DNA of 64,000 nucleotides from an uncultured Lachnospiraceae bacterium (lineage in GTDB: Bacteria; Bacillota; Clostridia; Lachnospirales; Lachnospiraceae), in contig CADAKQ010000006.1 in the NCBI GenBank assembly GCA_902788555.1, positions 29,155 to 93,154 on the forward strand, read 5' to 3'. The notes under the pieces are model-generated. The model was not told the DNA's origin, did no database searches, and saw only the letters and a list, made by a program, of their open reading frames with translations. The translations under genes were made by a program, and so were the position numbers. Of this stretch, positions 63,881 through 64,000 are shown piece after piece. Position 1 is the first letter of the stretch. Each line of letters begins with the position of its first letter.

Positions 63881-63953
63881 GCACTGCGAAAAATAAAAAT
63901 GCGGGCATGCAAGTTTACTTGCAAATGCCCGCATTTTTTGTTTTTCATAGTGC
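63881..63953 (+). terminator. Long extended terminator hairpin after groEL
   Basis: An imperfect inverted repeat from GCACT to AGTGC encloses a GC-rich stem (AATGCGGGCA / TGCCCGCATT, with an inner TGCAAG/CTTGCA). The T-run TTTTTTGTTTTT lies inside the right arm. It doubles as terminator and, perhaps, as part of a repeat element. Confidence 0.8.
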
Positions 63954-64000
63954 GAAGCACTTTACCGAGCCGAAACGAAGTGAAGGCGAGGTAGTGTGCT
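63954..64000 (+). repeat. Start of a hairpin repeat cut by the window edge
   Basis: AGCAC-TTTACC-GAGCC pairs with GGCGAG-GTAG-TGTGCT, with a central ACGAAGTGA-type loop. CGAGCC and GGCGAG also occur, in the same order, in the insertion at 25841-25940 (CGAGCC and GGTGAG). Confidence 0.45.

Overview
The window looks like a chromosomal segment of a low-GC, spore-forming, Gram-positive anaerobe of the Clostridia, most probably a Lachnospiraceae gut bacterium. The evidence is the strong A/T third-position bias, the sporulation genes (gpr, spoIIP, sigH), the CIRCE-controlled groESL operon, several protein families typical of Lachnospiraceae (DUF5688-, DUF3793-, DUF6062- and DUF6935-like), a cohesin/dockerin pair, and cysS-mrnC/rlmB-sigH synteny. 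All genes but one (complement 58872-59597) lie on the + strand. I see no rRNA, prophage, intact insertion sequence or CRISPR array.

Layout. 1-4.7 kb: 3' end of hisC, a DUF5688 gene, a cold-shock gene, a TetR regulator overlapping a stand-alone receiver gene, and rarA. 4.8-10.1 kb: a MacAB-like export operon with two adaptor proteins carrying unusual low-complexity repeats. 10.3-13.8 kb: a SEC-C protein, a UvrD-type helicase and a decayed sensor kinase between 12-bp direct repeats. 14-21.8 kb: prfC, a tubulin-like GTPase-fold protein, a small helical protein gene interrupted by an in-frame TAG, trkA-trkH, and an unknown gene. 21.9-24.9 kb: three 33-bp tandem repeats before a DUF4143 ATPase, a HAD hydrolase and an Rpn-type nuclease remnant. 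24.9-28.9 kb: an ABC-2 exporter operon ending in a YtrA-type GntR gene, with a palindromic operator at its promoter. 29-35 kb: a tightly overlapping operon (membrane proteins, thioesterase, NudC-like NADH pyrophosphatase, ACT protein, rRNA/tRNA methyltransferase), then a thioesterase and an AEC carrier. 35-43.8 kb: gpr-spoIIP and lepA-hemW-HAD-Spx/ArsC and others. 43.8-51 kb: eno with a structured leader, DUF3793-flavodoxin, cysS-mrnC-cysE-rlmB-sigH, and tRNA-Thr. 51-55.2 kb: a secreted dockerin-bearing glucosaminidase next to a membrane-anchored cohesin protein. 55.4-64 kb: glnS, DUF2225, a permuted NlpC/P60-like protein, DUF6062, an alpha/beta hydrolase behind an attenuator-like leader, an OGG-type glycosylase, and groES-groEL.

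Most coding genes are ordinary housekeeping. The most unusual material is non-coding. Two copies of a structured element (35179-35316 and 37750-37939) share a core, differ in their outer and inner helices but keep them paired, and both end exactly 24 nt before a start codon (gpr and lepA). There is a three-way-junction leader upstream of eno, and a short promoter-leader-terminator unit upstream of the hydrolase at 59837. On the protein side the tubulin-like gene and the cohesin/dockerin pair stand out. All functional statements rest on reading motifs by eye; no database search was possible.
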